Source of the DNA: Domibacillus indicus
Lineage (GTDB): Bacteria > Bacillota > Bacilli > Bacillales > Domibacillaceae
Direction: 5' to 3'
Assembly (NCBI RefSeq): GCF_023715895.1
Contig: NZ_JAMBOO010000023.1
Location: forward strand, 1-62,960
Length of the DNA: 62,960 bases
The notes beneath the pieces are model-generated. The model ran no database searches, was not told the origin of the DNA, and saw only the letters and a program-made list of their open reading frames with translations. This document shows, piece after piece, positions 1 to 7,745 of the stretch (position 1 is its first letter; every line of letters begins with the position of its first letter). The translations under genes were made by a program, and so were the position numbers.

Positions 1-109
1 CGAATTTAGTGACTATGTCAACTGGTTTAACAAGCTACGAATTCACGGAACACTAGGCTATGTAAGCCCAATTGAATACAAGCAATCGTCCCTTAAAAAG
101 GCTGTCTGA
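1..109 (+). pseudogene. IS3/IS150-type transposase orfB, C-terminal fragment
   Basis: The window opens inside an open frame encoding the last 35 residues of an IS3-family (IS150-type) integrase-fold transposase. It includes the FNKLRIHGTLGYVSPIEY stretch typical of the orfB C-terminus. The same tail recurs at 9953-10057 with very few differences. The shared sequence runs past the stop into GTGTTGAcAATCCA near 126, so the IS right end lies there. Whether the part left of the window is intact cannot be seen. Confidence 0.85.
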
Positions 110-110
110 T

Positions 111-476
111 TTAGTGTTGACAATCCAAACTTCCTTGGTATGATTCCTGCTCATAAATTCTACTCAACAACATTCCATTCAAAAAGTTACGAACCACCTC
201 AATATTACGCTGCTCTTTTGGGAAAACGTCCATACGAGTCTTCAGCAGCCTGCCGATCTCGTCTAAAACAGAAAGGTATCCTTTTAGGATGGCTTCTGGA
301 TCATCATTGTATTCAGCTTCGAAATCTAGGTTCCCCAGTAACATCTTGATCGCACTAATTTGAGCGTCGGTTCCATCAATTACATCCTTATCGCCCGTCA
401 TTGATAAATGAATATCGATGAATGGATCAACAAAAAGGCGTGTGCTTCTGTTTAAGGCTTTGTCTTCTGCTGACAT
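111..476 (-). CDS. Hypothetical protein, 3' end formed by IS terminus
   Basis: A 121-aa soluble acidic protein that I do not recognise. The start is the ATG at 476, preceded by AGGGGAG; an upstream in-frame methionine at 572 has no ribosome site. The last codons (LDCQH and the stop) are read from the IS right end shared with the copy at 10057 onward. The natural C-terminus was therefore probably replaced when the IS inserted. Function is unknown, and the gene may be a truncated allele. Confidence 0.6.
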   Translation of the reverse strand: MSAEDKALNRSTRLFVDPFIDIHLSMTGDKDVIDGTDAQISAIKMLLGNLDFEAEYNDDPEAILKGYLSVLDEIGRLLKTRMDVFPKEQRNIEVVRNFLNGMLLSRIYEQESYQGSLDCQH

Positions 477-572
477 AAATGCTCTCCCCTTTCTTTTATC
501 GGTTTTATTGTAACAAGGAATGAATGTTAAGATTGTAAAAGTTTGGTTAAAAAGTGTTTGAGTCCTTCTCAT

Positions 573-888
573 TGACCTCTAGATTTCATCATGTTCCATA
601 CACTAATGACATGTAGCTGTATGTACTTCATATTTATTCCTAAATCAAAGGATGTTCAACTTCTTAAAACTACCAGGTCTCCATAGACAAGAAGCAGCTG
701 CTATAACCAAACCGTTCCGTATATATATATCATGTATGTATCAACAGAAACCGCCACTTCTTTTCCCAGATAATCTATGGGAAACTAGCAGCAGGTAATT
801 GATCCTCTGTTATTGTTAATTTTCCCTTTAACGGGTTGTTGCATCATAGGAACGAAGCATGCCTCATACTAATTCCAGAACAACAGCA
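573..888. other. Intergenic, no gene seen
   Basis: No open frame with a ribosome site is present on either strand. There is a short AT run (TATATATATA near 720). Otherwise I see nothing that can be supported. Confidence 0.5.
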
Positions 889-961
889 GGATGACTACTA
901 GGTTCGAACCAGCGACTTCTACTCTGTCAAGGAAACGCTCTCCCATTCCGTTATTTCTTCC
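889..961 (-). pseudogene. Degenerate tRNA-Val(GAC)-like relic
   Basis: Read on the minus strand, this segment contains GGGAGAGCG (D-arm), CCTTGACAG (anticodon loop GAC) and GTCGCTGGTTCGAACC (variable and T arm) in correct order and spacing for a tRNA-Val. The D stem, anticodon stem and acceptor no longer pair. It could be a tRNA relic left by a mobile element. A coincidental match inside decayed phage coding sequence cannot be excluded. Confidence 0.35.
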
Positions 962-1040
962 ATTTCCCCCAGCGTCAAGTCACCGGTATGTCAGACGTTA
1001 AGTCAATCGGTTTGTCGCACGTTTTCTTCCATTTTCGCAA

Positions 1041-1071
1041 TAAAAAAAGAGCCACCCGCGTGGGGTCGCTC
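1041..1071 (-). terminator. Rho-independent terminator after holin
   Basis: The minus strand carries GAGCGACCCC-acgc-GGGTGGCTC followed by seven T, directly after the holin stop. Confidence 0.75.
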
Positions 1072-1072
1072 A

Positions 1073-1270
1073 TTATTTTTCTTCATCTTTGTAACCGCTT
1101 CCATTTGACGGATTATTGATAATGCCAGCCGCAATCAGTATCGTCAGTCCTATGTTTACGTAGGCATCATACTTTTCCGGCGCAGTCACAATTCCAGCGT
1201 CCTGTAGCACCATACCTCCAAGCGCCGCCACTGCGACCCACAATCCGTAGTTTTTAAATCGGTTTGTCAT
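1073..1270 (-). CDS. Phage holin, phi-LC3 type
   Basis: A 65-aa protein matching the phi-LC3-type holin family: basic N-terminus (MTNRFKNYGLW), one hydrophobic segment, a PEKYDAYV turn and a second hydrophobic segment ending in GIINNPS. Holins form membrane lesions that release endolysin. The start has AGAAGGAG at good spacing. A second copy, about 65% identical by eye, lies at 5493-5681. No endolysin follows, so this is an isolated prophage remnant. Confidence 0.85.
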   Translation of the reverse strand: MTNRFKNYGLWVAVAALGGMVLQDAGIVTAPEKYDAYVNIGLTILIAAGIINNPSNGSGYKDEEK

Positions 1271-1442
1271 GTGTTAGCACTCCTTCTGTACTTCGACTCC
1301 AGTCAAACTTTTTACCGATAGCCACCGTTGCGCCTAAACCGAGCGTACCGTTCATTACATGATATTCGCCCAGCGTTGAGGCTGCGACTGTTTTCTTTTT
1401 TCTTAGCCCTTCAAACGTGCTCTTTATTCGTTTTGAACACAA
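1254..1442 (-). pseudogene. Phage gene fragment upstream of holin
   Basis: The open frame encodes KTVAASTLGEYHVMNGTLGL and runs a few codons into the holin start. It begins at a TTG without a ribosome site, right after a GC-rich inverted repeat. Similar sequence (TVLASAPGEYLVVD) precedes the second holin near 5770-5810. Both appear to be 3' ends of the same unidentified phage gene. Confidence 0.4.
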
Positions 1443-1549
1443 AAACGAGCCGCCCCCGTGGGACCGCCCGTAGAGTTACGTTATTTAGTTTTCGCTAGTC
1501 AACAAATTGTTCAACTGAATTTGCTTCGGCATAACTTCTATATAAACAC

Positions 1550-1586
1550 AAAAAGACGCCCCTCGAGGAGCAGGCGTTTTTATTTT
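1550..1586. terminator. Bidirectional terminator-like hairpin
   Basis: ACGCCcCTCgaGGAGcaGGCGT is flanked by an A run on the left and a T run on the right. Confidence 0.6.
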
Positions 1587-1649
1587 TGGAATAAAGCTGT
1601 ATAAAAGCGCAAATAATACGGGTTAAACATCCTTTAGGGAGCTGAGATA

Positions 1650-2240
1650 GTGGCAAAAAGGCGCAGCAAAAGACTTAGATATGACAAAATGTCAATTTAC
1701 ATGCTTTACGCCATCATTCTTTTATTCATCCTGCGAAACATTAAAGTATTTATCGGCTATGCCCTGCTCGCCGTTCTTTTAGCGATACCGTATTTTTTAC
1801 TTTGCTGGTATGTAAAGAATGAGGAGAAACGAAAATTACTGCAGGCAGGATTAGATGAAATCGACCGTATGGACGGTATCCATTTCGAGCAATACTTAGG
1901 CGCTTTGTTCACGGTTAATGGTTATACAGTGCAATATACTCCCGCAACCGGCGACTATGGTGCCGATTTGTTGCTGCGCAAGGAAAACCGGACCATCGCA
2001 GTCCAAGCGAAGCGATATAATAGTGCTGTTGGAGTTAAAGCTGTCCAGGAAGTAAGCGGTGCTAAAGGGTATTATCGAACAGACGAGGCATGGGTCATAA
2101 CGAATAATACGTTCACCAAAAACGCCTGCAACTGCGCGGAACGGCTTAACGTGAGATTAATCGACCGCAGCGACTTGATAAAACTAATTGCGGAAAGCAA
2201 GGCGATCACTCAGGCGCATGAAAAGCCCCGTCCGGTTTAG
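1650..2240 (+). CDS. Membrane-anchored Mrr-type restriction endonuclease-like protein
   Basis: A 196-aa protein with two adjacent N-terminal membrane segments (about residues 16-52) and a C-terminal Mrr_cat (restriction endonuclease-like) domain. The catalytic motif is visible as GDYGADLLL followed by IAVQAKRY (D...QxK). The HFEQYLGALF helix before it is also typical. This family cuts DNA, often modified or foreign DNA, but many anchored members are uncharacterised. The start is GTG with AGGGAG upstream. It stands alone among phage remnants and has its own terminator. Confidence 0.8.
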   Translation: MAKRRSKRLRYDKMSIYMLYAIILLFILRNIKVFIGYALLAVLLAIPYFLLCWYVKNEEKRKLLQAGLDEIDRMDGIHFEQYLGALFTVNGYTVQYTPATGDYGADLLLRKENRTIAVQAKRYNSAVGVKAVQEVSGAKGYYRTDEAWVITNNTFTKNACNCAERLNVRLIDRSDLIKLIAESKAITQAHEKPRPV

Positions 2241-2260
2241 TCCGGCGGGGTTATTTTATT
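2225..2260 (+). terminator. Terminator of Mrr-like gene
   Basis: CCCCGtCCGG-tttag-TCCGGcGGGG followed by TTATTTTATTT. The stem overlaps the stop codon at 2238-2240. Confidence 0.75.
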
Positions 2261-2503
2261 TAACACTTTTCTAAAACAGCGTCACACCTCGGCTCATTAA
2301 CGATTGTACAAGGCAATGTTAACCCGGCAACAATCGAGTCAAATGGGGCGGCAGTAAGTACGTTATAAGACCGGAGTAAAAATATTGCGCACAAAAAAGC
2401 CGCCGACAAAAGCGAATCGCTGAATGTATAACCAAGATTTTTACCGTTCACTCCCATAAATACGAATGTTATTCAAGTCGGTAAAAGCATAATATTCCGC
2501 GTA

Positions 2504-2776
2504 TTAGTAATAATGATTGACTACCATCGAGCCAAGTTTATTAACCGCCAATTGGCGCACTGCATCATCGTCTGTTGACACTACAGTCGAGTATATCTTT
2601 GCGACATGCTGGTTCAGCACGATTTCAACCCGGTCAAACAACACAATGCCATCGTTGCTTGCAAAATTTGACCGGAATGTTTGAGTAAATTTCTCCGATA
2701 AAGCTTCGTCTACCGTACTAGGATATTCTTGTGCCGACTCTTTCGCAGATACAAACACGATTAATGCTGTTATCAA
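2504..2776 (-). CDS. Small exported hypothetical protein, start uncertain
   Basis: A 90-aa frame starting at a TTG. Codons upstream of it, back to a stop, spell IIGALTVFSLITALIVFVSA, which looks like a signal peptide or anchor without a standard start codon. The mature part carries no motif I know. Either it starts at a rare ATT/ATA codon or its 5' end has decayed. A weaker 65-aa frame at 2260-2457 on the same strand has no ribosome site and is not called. Confidence 0.3.
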   Translation of the reverse strand: MITALIVFVSAKESAQEYPSTVDEALSEKFTQTFRSNFASNDGIVLFDRVEIVLNQHVAKIYSTVVSTDDDAVRQLAVNKLGSMVVNHYY

Positions 2777-2969
2777 ACTAAATACAGTAAGCGCACCAAT
2801 TATTTAATTGAGCTCACAAGGGTTTGGCTGTATTCATACTAAGGTAGTTGTCGGCCCATAGGTCTTTTCCCTTATTTCGAAGTCGGTTGGCGCAATTTAC
2901 GAAAAACTTTAATTTACTTAACAAATCATCGTTACCATAAGAGAGAAACTAGCGAATAGGAGTGATGTT

Positions 2970-4301
2970 ATGAAAAAGCAATTTCTCGGTAAAATGAAAG
3001 TGTGCGGATTTGCTCTCATTGCGACTGGATATGTTGCAAGCTGCTTCTCCCCGGCAGTTCAAGCTTCGGAGCATTCTGCTAAGGACTCGAACGAAAAGAC
3101 ACCTGACCTGGTGTTTCCTGTAATTAGTGATGTACATATCAAAGACAACGGCACTGACGACTTAGAAAAGTTCCAGAATGCTTTTAACCAGTTGAATGAG
3201 CAAGCTCCAAAACAAGATTCTTTTGCTATAGTCGGAGATTTAACAGATTCCGGAACACTGGAACAATACGACCGTTTCTTCTCAATTTATAATAAGAATA
3301 AACAATCAGAAGCGGTTTCCCTGTCCGCGATTGGCAATCATGATTACTGGAACGGGTTATCTTTTAGTGATGCCCAAAAAAGGTTTCTCGCACAAACGGG
3401 AATGGAATCTATTTACTCTCACAAGGTCGTTAAAGGTTACCATTTTATAATTCTTGCACCAGAAGATGATTTAACAGAAGGATATTATTCAAAACAGCAA
3501 ATTACATGGCTCGGGGAGCAGTTGAAGAAGGCCGCAAAAGATGACCCTCAAAAACCTATATTCGTCTTAATGCATCACCCGATGAAAAATACGGTGTTCG
3601 GCAGTGAGTGGGGTACCGAGGCAAATGGCCAGCTGATTTATGATACATTAAAAAAATATCCACAAGTAATCCATTTTTCCGGCCATACCCATTACCCATT
3701 AGATGATCCGAGAACGATAGATCAAAAAGATTTCACGACGGTTGGTACCTCTTCCGTGAACTATATGTGGACAGAGGCGGGTTATCTTCAAGGAGAGCTG
3801 CCACCTGGGAATGAAAAGATAAGCCAAGGCCTAGTTGTAGAAGCGTATAAAAACAAAGTCGTCATTAAGCGTCGTGATTTTCATAACAATGACTGGACCA
3901 GTGAACCATGGGTCATTAAATTGCCAATAAAGGATCACAAGTTTGAATACACCGACTCAAGAGATCAAATCAAACCGTCATTTAATAAGAAGGACACTAT
4001 TACTTTAATAGAGGAAAAGAGTACTGCGGGAAGTCTGGAAATGAAGTTTGACCAAGCTCATGACAACTTACTTCTTCATTCTTATAAAGTAGTCACAAAA
4101 GAGAAGGAAACGGGGAAAACTGTCTCAGAGTTTAAAGCCTTTTCCGACTATTATGTGGATCCTGTACCAAAAACAATGACACTTCCGGTTCAAGAATTAA
4201 AACCTGATACCACTTATGTCATTAAGGTCACCGCAATAGATGCATTTGGGAATGAAAGTAAAAACTTTTTAACAGTTGAAGGTAAAACGACTTCTGAATA
4301 A
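2970..4301 (+). CDS. Secreted calcineurin-like metallophosphoesterase
   Basis: A 443-aa protein with a signal peptide (residues 1 to about 33, ending VQA-SEH). The metallophosphatase domain shows the full metal-binding series: SDVHI, VGDLTDSG, IGNHDYW, MHHPM and SGHTHYP. After about residue 290 comes a DUF4073/fibronectin-like beta domain (LPVQELKPDTTYVIKVTAID). It probably hydrolyses phosphoesters outside the cell; the substrate is not deducible. The start has AGGAGTG. It is monocistronic, with a terminator directly after it. Confidence 0.85.
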   Translation: MKKQFLGKMKVCGFALIATGYVASCFSPAVQASEHSAKDSNEKTPDLVFPVISDVHIKDNGTDDLEKFQNAFNQLNEQAPKQDSFAIVGDLTDSGTLEQYDRFFSIYNKNKQSEAVSLSAIGNHDYWNGLSFSDAQKRFLAQTGMESIYSHKVVKGYHFIILAPEDDLTEGYYSKQQITWLGEQLKKAAKDDPQKPIFVLMHHPMKNTVFGSEWGTEANGQLIYDTLKKYPQVIHFSGHTHYPLDDPRTIDQKDFTTVGTSSVNYMWTEAGYLQGELPPGNEKISQGLVVEAYKNKVVIKRRDFHNNDWTSEPWVIKLPIKDHKFEYTDSRDQIKPSFNKKDTITLIEEKSTAGSLEMKFDQAHDNLLLHSYKVVTKEKETGKTVSEFKAFSDYYVDPVPKTMTLPVQELKPDTTYVIKVTAIDAFGNESKNFLTVEGKTTSE

Positions 4302-4317
4302 CCAGCTTAAATTATGT

Positions 4318-4355
4318 AAAAAGGAGCTGTTGCTATAAGCACCAACTCCTTTTTG
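4318..4355. terminator. Bidirectional terminator
   Basis: AAAAAGGAG...CTCCTTTTT hairpin between the convergent genes ending at 4301 and 4397. Confidence 0.8.
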
Positions 4356-4396
4356 ATAATAATATGGTGGAGTATACTGTTTGTAGCAGTTTGTTA

Positions 4397-4714
4397 CTAT
4401 TCTTGGTCCACTTCCTCCTCCGGCGGTAAAACAGGCTTTTTATTCGGATCGAGGAAAAGAAGTTGAATGCGGCTTTTATAAACCCTGTGCTCTTTTGCCA
4501 GTCGAGCCCTTTCAGTCCACAATTCTTTTTCCTTTTCAAAATGCTTAATGACTAAAATGACAGTTTTATCTTCAAACGTTACCTCCAGCTCTTCTTCTGA
4601 AAGCCCAGGATCTAGAATTTCTCCATCAAGATTCCGTACCAAAGTGCCATCTTCTTTAAAATCCGCGATATACACTGGCCGGATAACATTCAGCAAAAAG
4701 GCAACTCGAATCAT
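4397..4714 (-). CDS. Hypothetical protein, translationally coupled
   Basis: A 105-aa charged protein with a beta-rich N-terminal half (DGTLVRNLDGEILDPG, VTFEDKTVILVIKHFEKE) and an acidic tail. No family is recognised. Its ATG overlaps the stop of an 18-codon frame (ATGA), and AAAGGAGGAA lies inside that frame. A phage late-gene origin is possible given the neighbours but cannot be shown. Confidence 0.6.
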   Translation of the reverse strand: MIRVAFLLNVIRPVYIADFKEDGTLVRNLDGEILDPGLSEEELEVTFEDKTVILVIKHFEKEKELWTERARLAKEHRVYKSRIQLLFLDPNKKPVLPPEEEVDQE

Positions 4715-4767
4715 ACAGCAACTTCCTCCTTTACTTGTTCAAACTGCTCAATTTCAAATGTAAACAT
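4711..4767 (-). CDS. 18-aa leader-like peptide
   Basis: ATG at 4767 preceded by GGGAGG encodes MFTFEIEQFEQVKEEVAV. The peptide stops in an ATGA overlap with the next gene. It contains that gene's ribosome site, which suggests translational coupling or a leader role. Confidence 0.45.
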   Translation of the reverse strand: MFTFEIEQFEQVKEEVAV

Positions 4768-4994
4768 TGTTTTATCCTCCCTTACCTGGCTTGACCCGCC
4801 AATAATGTAGCACGAACTGTATGAGTTAATGCATTAAAAGTGAGTGTAATGATGATAGAGTCTCCGGTCTGCTAAGATCTGATTCAAATAACTTATCATC
4901 ATTAAAGTGGCAAGCTGATTGTGTTGTATTATACCCTTGCTATTCCTATCCTTAGGCTTAGAAGCCTTCACATTACCTTTTCCAGCCTTTGCAG

Positions 4995-5285
4995 ACTTTG
5001 GTGAGAAACCGGAAAGTGTCCAAATCGATTCATGATACAGGATGGGGAATGTTCCGCCAGTTTCTGGCGTATAAGTGCGAGCTCAATGGCGGCCAGCTGG
5101 TCGAATTGAAGCCGCATTTTACAACCCAGGACTGTTCGGACTTTGGAAAAAGAGTAAAAAAATCTCTTTCCGTCCGAACACATGCCTGTCCGGATTGCGG
5201 TCTTGTGCTGGAGCGCGACCATACTGCCGCCTTAAACATTGAAAAAGCCGGGCTGGCCCAGACAGAGTTCATTCCGGCAAAATAA
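4995..5285 (+). pseudogene. TnpB (IS605/IS1341) C-terminal fragment
   Basis: The frame matches the last about 95 residues of the intact TnpB at 13059-14210 (VSKSIHDxGWGMFRQFLAYK). Homology begins near 4995. The zinc ribbon is damaged: CSGCGKR has become CSDFGKR. The RuvC-III Asp region reads ERDHTAA instead of DRDHNAA. The 5' three quarters are gone, so it is inactive. Confidence 0.85.
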
Positions 5286-5368
5286 TTCTTTTACACCTGT
5301 AACCTGTAGGTCGAGTTCCCGCCCGAACAGTATAAAAAACGCATGTGGAGATGATCTAAGGCCCTTGC
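5286..5368 (+). mobile_element. Right-end sequence of the TnpB fragment
   Basis: After the stop, the sequence CTGTAGGTCGAG-TCCCGCCCGAACAGTATAAAA...CGC-TGTGGAGAT is shared with the segment after the intact tnpB (12985-13050, minus strand). Similarity ends around 5368 (GGCCCT). This is the conserved 3' non-coding part of the element, where TnpB guide RNAs are normally encoded. Confidence 0.65.
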
Positions 5369-5370
5369 TG

Positions 5371-5460
5371 CCTATGTTTTTTACGACATTATCAACAGCA
5401 CCGAACAGCGCCTTTAATTTCCCGATTTGATCGTTTTTTTTATCGCCAGCCTTTCGGGAT
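5371..5460 (-). pseudogene. Phage gene fragment after holin 2
   Basis: An open minus-strand frame reads AGDKKNDQIGKLKALFGAVD with no start codon and runs into the IS end at about 5368. It appears to be a remnant cut by the TnpB element. Confidence 0.35.
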
Positions 5461-5491
5461 AAAATAAAAATGAGCCGCCCGGAGGCCGCTC
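5461..5491 (-). terminator. Terminator after holin 2
   Basis: Minus strand GAGCGGCCtccGGGCGGCTC followed by ATTTTTATTTT, directly downstream of the holin stop. Confidence 0.7.
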
Positions 5492-5492
5492 G

Positions 5493-5681
5493 CTATTTCT
5501 TTTCTTCATTGGTTCCTGATGGGTTGTTGATGATTCCGGCCAGTACTGCGATCGTTAGTAAGATATCTACGTAAGCATCGTACCTTTCCGATGGGATCAC
5601 TACACCAAAATCCTGCAGCACCATACCGACAAGCGCTGCAACTGCGATCCACAATCCATAGCTCTTCCAACGTTGTTTCAT
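5493..5681 (-). CDS. Phage holin, phi-LC3 type, second copy
   Basis: A 62-aa holin paralogous to 1073-1270, with the same layout (YGLWIAVAALVGMVLQDFGV, SERYDAYVD, GIINNPSG). ATG at 5681 follows GGAAGGAGGG. An upstream in-frame start at 5723 has no ribosome site. No lysin is adjacent. Confidence 0.85.
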   Translation of the reverse strand: MKQRWKSYGLWIAVAALVGMVLQDFGVVIPSERYDAYVDILLTIAVLAGIINNPSGTNEEKK

Positions 5682-5830
5682 GCCCCAGCCCTCCTTCCGT
5701 ACTTTCGGATTCCGGCTGAACATATCCCACTTCCGATGCTGCGTTTGAGCTGGACATGCCGGTCTACTACAAGATATTCACCTGGTGCTGAGGCTAGGAC
5801 TGTTTACGTTTGTTATTTTTCATTCAACCG
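5682..5830 (-). pseudogene. Phage gene fragment upstream of holin 2
   Basis: The minus strand reads TVLASAPGEYLVVD, similar to the fragment before the first holin. The frame is then broken. It is the matching half of a duplicated phage lysis-region remnant. Confidence 0.35.
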
Positions 5831-5923
5831 CCTTTCAACCGCGCAGGTGAATTACTCTGCTTTTGCTGTTAATTCCACGTAATAATGCGGCTTGTTTGCG
5901 TGTTCCATAAACTCTGAGCCGAT

Positions 5924-5952
5924 CGATCGCTCTAACGACTGCAGAGCGATCG
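5924..5952. repeat. Perfect 10-bp inverted repeat
   Basis: CGATCGCTCT-aacgactgc-AGAGCGATCG. It is followed about 30 bp later by GCCGGGCTTTTTT. It may be an operator or a structured 3' end; no role can be assigned. Confidence 0.4.
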
Positions 5953-5989
5953 AATTTTGCAGGAACAAGTCGCCGGGCTTTTTTGTGTA

Positions 5990-6373
5990 TCACCAATACC
6001 CAGAATAAAAGTTAGTATCCATAGCTATATCTTCATCTGGATTAATAGTTATTTTATTGTTAATTACTAATGTGAAACCTGGTGCAGGGTCTTCAGAAAT
6101 TACCTTGCTCCTTGCTTCAATCTCAGCTACCTCTATTTCTCGATAGTTTAGATTTATAATCTCACTGGCAACCCCAGCAAAATCATAGTTGTTTCCTAGA
6201 TCTCCAGTACCTTCACCATGTACTGCTTGATAGAAGAAGAGTTGTTTTAGTCCTTCAGGATTCGATCTTTCCATAAACCAATTCAATACTCTTCCGCTAA
6301 AAGTAATGGATTCGTCATTATAAGGGTTAGAAATCTCCAACGAGATATTAATTTCTTCAAAAAAATTAACCAT
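5990..6373 (-). CDS. Hypothetical protein
   Basis: A 127-aa acidic soluble protein, unrecognised, preceded by AAAGGAGGTAGATAA at ideal spacing. The C-terminus is rich in beta-type sequence (PGFTLVINNKITINPDEDIA). It lies between phage debris and an IS remnant and is probably accessory. Confidence 0.55.
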   Translation of the reverse strand: MVNFFEEINISLEISNPYNDESITFSGRVLNWFMERSNPEGLKQLFFYQAVHGEGTGDLGNNYDFAGVASEIINLNYREIEVAEIEARSKVISEDPAPGFTLVINNKITINPDEDIAMDTNFYSGYW

Positions 6374-6470
6374 TTATCTACCTCCTTTCCTTATACTATG
6401 GCAAAGAAGGCAAGCAGCTTAATTGGATTAACTATTTTCAAATATTTTTTAAATAATTGATAGAAACCTG

Positions 6471-6811
6471 CTAGAATCGCTCCGAACGGACTTTTCTATG
6501 TTTACACCACTTCCTCTCCAATTCTTCGTACTTTTTTAAGACTTCAATCTGCTGTTTCAGATACCGACTTTCTCTCTGTAATTTCTCTGTTTCACTTTTA
6601 TATTCAGGCCCTTTTCCTAAGAAATACTGCTTGCCCACCGGCTGTTCAAACCGATGAAGTTCACCTGCTTTGTACATTTCATCCATGTTTTAAGCGGTGT
6701 ATAGTTTCGAATATTTAATTCTTTCATCACTTCTTTAACAGCCACTCCAGCTAGTCTCATCTGTACAGCTTTCATTTTTATTTCTGCCGGATAACTTACT
6801 CTCGTCCCCAT
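6471..6811 (-). pseudogene. IS3/IS150-type orfA, frameshifted
   Basis: Two overlapping frames together encode an IS150-type OrfA. The N-terminal helix-turn-helix (YPAEIKMKAVQMRLAGVAVK) is in one frame. GELHRFEQPVGKQYFLGKGP and the coiled-coil RYLKQQIEVLKKYEELERKW are in another, so there is a frameshift around 6620-6685. The start at 6811 has TTGGAGGTG. The element's left end is near 6905 (minus strand GGACTGACCCC). orfB is missing here. Confidence 0.8.
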
Positions 6812-7056
6812 AAAGAAAAACACCTCCAAGTTGGCTTTTTAGATACTTACATACCCATTTTTCAACTTTAAGGTGTTTTTATTTGTCTCACTCTATGGGG
6901 TCAGTCCCTTTAAAGAGCCGGGACTTTTCTCGGCTTTTTATTTGGCTTAAAAAAGCATATTTTTAGAACGTTTGTCGAATGTATTGTTATTATTGCTGAA
7001 TTATTTTATGCTCTTTCCGTTCTGTTTTTAATAAAAAATGAGTCAGGGGATACAGT

Positions 7057-7230
7057 ATGATAAACAATCAATCTAGCTTGGTGTTGGCTGTCCAAATTAA
7101 CAAACTTCGTCGACTAATGATTTTAAATGCTAAGATATATGGCCTTGGTAGCCAAGAAACATTACATTACAGTGAACAATTAGATGAGCTGATTCTTCAA
7201 TATCAATTTCAAAATAGATGTTCTTCTTAA
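7057..7230 (+). CDS. Spo0E-like aspartyl-phosphatase-type peptide
   Basis: A 57-aa peptide with AGGGGA before the ATG. It has two helices: VQINKLRRLMILNAKIYGLG and TLHYSEQLDELILQYQFQN. This is the Spo0E-like family pattern (SExLDxLI), whose founding member dephosphorylates Spo0A~P. A paralogue is at 61239-61421. It is followed by a short hairpin and T run (7234-7256) and by the non-coding elements below. Confidence 0.75.
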   Translation: MINNQSSLVLAVQINKLRRLMILNAKIYGLGSQETLHYSEQLDELILQYQFQNRCSS

Positions 7231-7285
7231 ATCGAGGGGCTCTTCGGCTTTTTTCATATTTTTCTTAAAATGTGGAAAATAACCA

Positions 7286-7375
7286 ATATCAAGGCGTTAA
7301 GGAGATCCCCTATAATTAGCGTTCTCGATGCTCCTATTTTGGCCTTGGAGCCTGGTAAGCTTCTTGGCTTTTTTA
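7286..7375 (+). ncRNA. Candidate small RNA element, divergent copy
   Basis: AAGGAG is followed by a long loop, then CTCCTATTTT, then a GCC...GGC hairpin with TTTTTT. The layout matches the four better copies (7411, 38655, 56585, 61441) but similarity is weak. Confidence 0.3.
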
Positions 7376-7410
7376 TTTTCTTGTATGAAATTTCATCTTA
7401 CGGGACATAA

Positions 7411-7492
7411 TGGTATTGTTACAACCCAACCTCTACTCCTATAACTCGTAACCTTGTCTACAGTCAGACCTCAACCTGGCTGTCTTTTTTAT
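7411..7492 (+). ncRNA. Candidate small RNA, CTCCTATAA family
   Basis: ATTGTTACAACCCAACCT is followed by CTACTCCTATAACTCGTAAC and then by CAGacctcaaCCTGGCTG with TTTTTT. The core and its distance to the terminator match copies at 56585-56680 and 61441-61519. No open frame is present. The CTCCT core could pair with Shine-Dalgarno sequences. Confidence 0.4.
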
Positions 7493-7730
7493 GCAAATCC
7501 CCACCGCTTCTTCCTTCCTGTAACCATACAATTGTCAGCTGAGGATACTGATTAATAATGTTTTCTTCCGTAAGACCTTGTTTCAGATACCTCTCGTATT
7601 GCTGCTTATTTGGCCTTGTCAGACACAAATCATTTCTTTTGCGTTCACCCTTTTTAGAAAAACGAAGAGCATCTTCTTCCTCTGCCTTCTTTACATGTAT
7701 CGGACGCTTTGATCCGAACTTTTTATCACA
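7490..7730 (-). pseudogene. Fragment of a phage-like regulatory protein
   Basis: An open minus-strand frame of about 75 codons without a start reads TRPNKQQYERYLKQGLTEEN and QYPQLTIVWLQEG. This looks like the helical 'G-t-e-e-I' DNA-binding segment of small phage proteins. A TGA stands directly upstream. Identity is not established. Confidence 0.3.
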
Positions 7731-7745
7731 ATAAGTTTTACTTTC

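Noticed and set aside
2260-2457. 65-aa minus-strand frame
   Set aside because: No ribosome site and no recognisable motif; it only partly looks like a membrane peptide.
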